This document shows positions 60,493 through 64,000 of a DNA stretch of 64,000 nucleotides, one piece after another. Positions within the stretch are counted from its first letter, which is position 1. The number at the start of each line of letters is the position of its first letter. The position numbers and the translations under genes were made by a program. Below the pieces are notes generated by a model that was given only the letters and a program-made list of their open reading frames with translations, made no database searches and had not been told where the DNA came from. Source of the DNA: Bacteroidia bacterium (GTDB lineage: Bacteria > Bacteroidota > Bacteroidia > Flavobacteriales > Flavobacteriaceae); contig JAUIFO010000002.1 of the NCBI GenBank assembly GCA_030430385.1, positions 310,001 through 374,000 on the forward strand, read 5' to 3'.

Positions 60493-63336
60493 TTATTTTA
60501 TAACTAACGTAGTTTTTTGATCGTCAATTTGAATGGTATAGTTGCCTTTCGGAATATAGATTTTTCCGTTTTGCGCTTCAGAAATAGTAATACTTGTGTT
60601 TTCTTTTAAGAGTGCTTTCTTGCCTTTTTCAGTAATGGTTAGATCGTAGTCTACATAATTAAAACCTTTGCTTGCCTGAGTTTTTATTTGATTAAGCAAA
60701 CTGCCCTTTTCTGAAAGAATTTTAATGGTTTTTTCTGAAGCAGTATTGCTATAAAAAGCGACCTCTGTTGAAGGTTCAAAAGTGTCATACCATACACCAA
60801 ATGAGGTTCCCCATCTTGGAGAAAACCTAACCTCTTTTGTTTCAAAAAGTGTTAGCGCATCAGACTGAACACTCGGACTCATTTGTTGTAGTTCAGAAAT
60901 ATCGGTTTTATAAATACTTCTTCCATGTGTTCCAATCAATAGATCTTTAGCTTGAGCTTGTACCACAATATCGTGCACAGCTACATTAGGTAATCCTTTG
61001 CTAAACGCTTCCCAAGATGCACCATTATTAAACGAGACATAGGCACCATTATCTGTACCTAGATATAAAATGTTTTCATTTTCAGAGTCTTCTCTGATCA
61101 CATTAACAGGAGAAGCAGGAATATTTGTGCTAATGTTTTTCCAAGTCTGACCATAATTATCACTCATATACACATAAACATTAAAGTCGTCCCAACGATA
61201 GCCATTCAAGGTTACATAAACACGTTCCTTTTTATGTTGTGAAGCAATAACACGACTCACCCAAAGGTCTTTAGGTAAGGTATTAGATATCCTTGTCCAG
61301 CTACCTCCAGAGTTTTTTGAGATATGAACCAACCCATCATCACTACCAACATACAACAATCCGAACTGAAAAGGAGATTCGCTAATTGAAGTTAAAGTGC
61401 CATAAGCCACATTTCCTTTTTTCCCACCATTGGTAAGATCATCACTAATGGCAGTCCAATCGTCACCTTGATTCATAGATCGCATTAATTTGTTTCCTCC
61501 TAAATATACGATGTCTTGATTGTGAGGTGACAGTAAAATAGGTGTTTGCCAATTAAAACGGTATGGATTTTCACCAAGCTCGTGCTTGATGTTAAAGGGC
61601 TTGTAATCTTCTGTTTCGCGATTGATCCTGAAATAATTTCCAAATTGATATCCTGTATAAACAATATTCGCATTTCTTGAATCAATTTGAATTTGCATAC
61701 CATCACCACCCATAATACTTTCCCAAGGATATTGACCGCTTTGATGCCAGCTTTTATCTTCTTGCGCTAGATGTGATCCAACCCAAACACCATTATCTTG
61801 TAGGCCTCCATAAACATTATAAGGTTCTTGGTTGTCAACGTTTATCGCATAAAATTGTCCAACCGAAGGCGAGTTGTTCTTGATCCAATTTTCTCCATCA
61901 TCATAGGTGATGTTTACGCCACCATCATTTCCATTAATCAAGTGATTCGGATTTTTAGGATTGATCCACAAGGCGTGATGGTCTGCATGTACATTTTCGG
62001 CACTTATAGAGGTAAATGTTTTACCTCCATCTTTAGATTTAACAATTGGAACACCATAAATGTAGATGTTTTCCGAATGGTCTGGCGCTACATAAATATG
62101 TCCAAAATAATAACCATAGCTGTAATAGATATCATCAAGATAATCGTCATGAGTTTTTTTCCAAGTGATACCACCATCAGTGCTTTTATAAACTTCAGTT
62201 CCAATCACTGGTGTATCAAAAAGCATTGAATTGGCATCTTCAAGGTATTTTGCCAAATCAATAGGGTTAACGTTTCCGCTTCTAACCATTTGCTTTACAT
62301 TTTCGGCACGATATTTTTCTTGGAAACCATTCCTTTTCAAAAAATCATTTAACTTTTTGTCATCAAGCTTTAAGAAAGCGTCTTTAGACATTGTTTTAAA
62401 ATCTTCTTTAGATAAACTATTTGAAGTGTCTTTTTTTTCTTCGGAAGGTCTTCTGAATTGACTGTCGTGAACCGCATAAATAATATTATCATTGAAGATG
62501 GCCAAGCCTATTCGACCAACACCTTCACCAGTCGGAAAACCACTTTTTTCAGTTGAAACTTTGGTCCATGTATTTCCTGCATCTGTACTTTTATAAATAG
62601 CTGAATTGTTTCCGCTGCCATCAAAATTCCAAGCCTTACGATCTTTAGTCCACGAGGAGGCAAACATCAAATTGAAATTGTTAGGATTGACTTGTAGGTC
62701 AATAATACCACTCTTATCATCTATAAATAAGGTTTGAGACCACGTTTGGCCACCATCTGTAGTTTTGTAAATACCACGTTCTTGATTAGCAGAATACAAA
62801 TGACCAGTTACACCAACAATGACTTCATCTGGATTGTTTGGGTTGATCACAATACGACCAATGTGATGCGAATCTCTTAAACCCATATTTTGCCAGGTTT
62901 TTCCGTTATCATTAGATTTTAGAATACCAATTCCTGCATAACTAGAACGCGAGCTATTATTTTCACCAGTACCAACCCAAATGGTTCTGTGTTTCCAATC
63001 TACAGCAATGTCACCAACATTTTGCGTGTTTGAACTATCTAAAATTGGTGTAAAGGTAGTTCCGTTATTTACCGTATGCCAAACACCACCTGAAGCATAT
63101 CCAACATAAAATTCAATTGGATTATCAGGATTCACAGCCAAATCTACCACACGACCACTCATAACGGTAGGTCCAATACATTCAAAAGCAACATTTTTAA
63201 CTAAAGCGTTTTTAGTTAATGTTTCTTTTTGTTGTAGTGCTTGTTTTATAGTTTCAGAAGCACTTGCAGGTTGTTGCGAAAAGACATTAAAAAGATTTAT
63301 AATAAAGGCGAAAAGAAAGAATGTAAAAGACCTCAT
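60493..63336 (-). CDS. Secreted BNR/sortilin-like beta-propeller protein
   Basis: 947 residues from MRSFTFFLFAF. An ATG 18 codons earlier is open, but the signal peptide fits the later start, with cleavage near 'FSQQ'. The body is two sets of BNR/VPS10-like propeller blades with many Asp-box motifs: 'SNDNGKTWQNMG', 'TTDGGQTWSQTL', 'STDAGNTWTKVS', 'STDGGITWKKTH', 'SKDGGKTFTSIS', 'SFNNGASWEAFS'. A C-terminal beta domain follows. An internal Lys-rich segment around 320-380 ('KEDFKTMSKDAF') interrupts the first propeller. Exported; a glycosidase-like or binding role is unproven. No T9SS sorting domain is recognised at the end. Confidence 0.88.
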   Translation of the reverse strand: MRSFTFFLFAFIINLFNVFSQQPASASETIKQALQQKETLTKNALVKNVAFECIGPTVMSGRVVDLAVNPDNPIEFYVGYASGGVWHTVNNGTTFTPILDSSNTQNVGDIAVDWKHRTIWVGTGENNSSRSSYAGIGILKSNDNGKTWQNMGLRDSHHIGRIVINPNNPDEVIVGVTGHLYSANQERGIYKTTDGGQTWSQTLFIDDKSGIIDLQVNPNNFNLMFASSWTKDRKAWNFDGSGNNSAIYKSTDAGNTWTKVSTEKSGFPTGEGVGRIGLAIFNDNIIYAVHDSQFRRPSEEKKDTSNSLSKEDFKTMSKDAFLKLDDKKLNDFLKRNGFQEKYRAENVKQMVRSGNVNPIDLAKYLEDANSMLFDTPVIGTEVYKSTDGGITWKKTHDDYLDDIYYSYGYYFGHIYVAPDHSENIYIYGVPIVKSKDGGKTFTSISAENVHADHHALWINPKNPNHLINGNDGGVNITYDDGENWIKNNSPSVGQFYAINVDNQEPYNVYGGLQDNGVWVGSHLAQEDKSWHQSGQYPWESIMGGDGMQIQIDSRNANIVYTGYQFGNYFRINRETEDYKPFNIKHELGENPYRFNWQTPILLSPHNQDIVYLGGNKLMRSMNQGDDWTAISDDLTNGGKKGNVAYGTLTSISESPFQFGLLYVGSDDGLVHISKNSGGSWTRISNTLPKDLWVSRVIASQHKKERVYVTLNGYRWDDFNVYVYMSDNYGQTWKNISTNIPASPVNVIREDSENENILYLGTDNGAYVSFNNGASWEAFSKGLPNVAVHDIVVQAQAKDLLIGTHGRSIYKTDISELQQMSPSVQSDALTLFETKEVRFSPRWGTSFGVWYDTFEPSTEVAFYSNTASEKTIKILSEKGSLLNQIKTQASKGFNYVDYDLTITEKGKKALLKENTSITISEAQNGKIYIPKGNYTIQIDDQKTTLVIK

Positions 63337-63534
63337 AGCTATTGTGAATTTTAGAGCTATGAAAATAGTGAATAATGGGTGAACCTTCAAGAAACACTGC
63401 TAAAGTTTTTTTAGGCTAAAAATTATCAAATCCACACTTTTGAACACCTAGTGTTGATAAAATAATAAAGTTTTAACAAATAAATATATAAATTCACTAC
63501 ATTAGTCTTAATAACTAATTAAATTTTTAAGAAT

Positions 63535-63834
63535 ATGGAAGAGTATTTACCTTTAATTATTCAACTAGTAAGTGGTGCTGTTGGTGGAAATCTAGCAGGC
63601 AAACTCATGAAAAACTTCTCACTTGGAACCCTTTGGAATTCTATTGCAGGTATTCTGGGAGGTGGACTTGGCGGACAAGTACTTGGAATGTTACTTGGCG
63701 GAGACGCTGAAGCAGCCGCTACATCTTCAAGTATGGATCTAAGTAGCATTCTCGGAAGCGTTGCTGGAGGAGGTGTTGGTGGTGGAATTGTGATGACTAT
63801 CATCGGAATCATCAAAAAAGCGATGAGCAAATAG
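63535..63834 (+). CDS. Glycine-rich small membrane protein
   Basis: 99 residues, not recognised by function. Two Gly/Ala-rich hydrophobic segments ('IIQLVSGAVGGNLAGKLM', 'SIAGILGGGLGGQVLGMLL') with GxxxG spacing, plus a third ('VAGGGVGGGIVMTIIGII'). The pattern recalls small stress-related membrane proteins, but I would not assign it. Followed by its own terminator. Upstream, 63337-63534 is AT-rich without a clear promoter; TACATTAG at about 63500 is a weak -7 candidate. Confidence 0.75.
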   Translation: MEEYLPLIIQLVSGAVGGNLAGKLMKNFSLGTLWNSIAGILGGGLGGQVLGMLLGGDAEAAATSSSMDLSSILGSVAGGGVGGGIVMTIIGIIKKAMSK

Positions 63835-63858
63835 CAACTTTAATATATTGACAACATT

Positions 63859-63886
63859 AAAAGCAGTCTTTAACAAGATTGCTTTT
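63859..63886 (+). terminator. Terminator after the glycine-rich gene
   Basis: The stem AAAAGCAGTCTT/AAGATTGCTTTT (one G-T pair) with loop TAAC is followed by a T run, 25 bp past the stop. Confidence 0.8.
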
Positions 63887-63905
63887 TTTATGCCTTTCAA
63901 AGTCG

Positions 63906-63913
63906 TATTTTTG
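63906..63913 (+). promoter_or_regulatory. Putative -7 element for the gene leaving the right edge
   Basis: TATTTTTG matches TANNTTTG. A short inverted repeat (GTGAAATTA/TAATTTTCAC, 63915-63936) follows in the predicted leader before the ATG at 63972. Confidence 0.4.
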
Positions 63914-63971
63914 GGTGAAATTATCTTAATTTTCACGTCAGCTTCAGTGTGACAGCATTATCTAATATATT

Positions 63972-64000
63972 ATGAAATACGACCTTATAGACCGTTCACT
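63972..64000 (+). CDS. Start of a gene cut by the window end (possibly Xaa-Pro aminopeptidase)
   Basis: ATG at 63972 opens a frame reading MKYDLIDRS before the window ends. The -7-like box at 63906 gives it a leader. The opening resembles flavobacterial aminopeptidase P (commonly MKYxxI...LF), but nine residues cannot prove it. Confidence 0.4.

Noticed and set aside
1..64000. tRNA, rRNA, prophage or insertion-sequence genes
   Set aside because: No cloverleaf-like sequence with a CCA-type end, transposase, integrase or phage protein was seen in any gap or frame.

Overview
The window looks like the chromosome of a marine-type member of the Flavobacteriaceae (Bacteroidota). Evidence seen: low GC throughout; A-rich leaders without Shine-Dalgarno sequences; repeated -7 elements of the form TANNTTTG, in three clear cases with a TTTG box 19-20 bp upstream; secreted proteins carrying type IX secretion (T9SS) sorting domains; SpII lipoproteins with acidic residues after the lipid-bearing Cys; a B-type sdhCAB operon; and 'IPExxxVDY', OmpA/TSP3 and BNR proteins typical of the group. 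Nothing indicates a prophage, integrative element, CRISPR array, rRNA or tRNA. This is mostly core chromosome with intergenic repeats.

Layout. 1-4.9 kb: two tandem paralogous secreted VCBS-repeat proteins (the first runs off the left edge) behind a diheme cytochrome lipoprotein. 5-9.3 kb: asd, mscL, tdk-alr and a conserved hypothetical. 9.3-12.6 kb: a giant DUF11 T9SS protein. 12.7-18.4 kb: rsmI, a uracil-DNA-glycosylase-like gene, an AhpD-like/OsmC divergent pair, recJ and an MFS transporter. 18.4-25.8 kb: a 32-residue membrane peptide-queD-lpxH translationally coupled cluster, GNAT-MATE, a tandem UspA protein, a 7TMR-DISM hybrid histidine kinase and an alpha/beta hydrolase. 25.8-34.6 kb: AddB- and AddA-like nuclease/helicase genes separated by an OmpA porin gene and kbl. 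34.6-40 kb: sodB, two tandem copies of a structured RNA element, a PurF-like amidotransferase, a PfkB kinase, rnhA and purN. 40.2-44.5 kb: acpP-fabF-rnc and IPExxxVDY-pyk. 44.5-53.6 kb: a composite repeat, dinB, CYTH, two related lipoproteins, an EamA transporter, an active/inactive M16 peptidase pair, DUF4199 and rplU-rpmA. 53.7-59.5 kb: a membrane-anchored MutS-like ATPase and an sdh operon with an extra membrane gene. 59.6-64 kb: a lipoprotein gene broken by one stop codon, a BNR-repeat exoprotein, a glycine-rich membrane protein and the first codons of a gene leaving the right edge.

The main unexplained signals are non-coding. (1) Two copies of a roughly 75-nt element at 35.35-35.68 kb have a shared hairpin-plus-terminator architecture and compensatory base changes between copies. 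They look like tandem small RNA genes. (2) A family of short bulged palindromes has core CTGAGG(T/C)TCTCGAAG and unrelated but self-complementary arms. Three of its five members lie in frame inside genes (lpxH, the MutS-like gene and the 3' end of purN). (3) A terminator-like hairpin with nine T residues lies inside the first codons of rnc. No classical new defence or metabolic system is evident.
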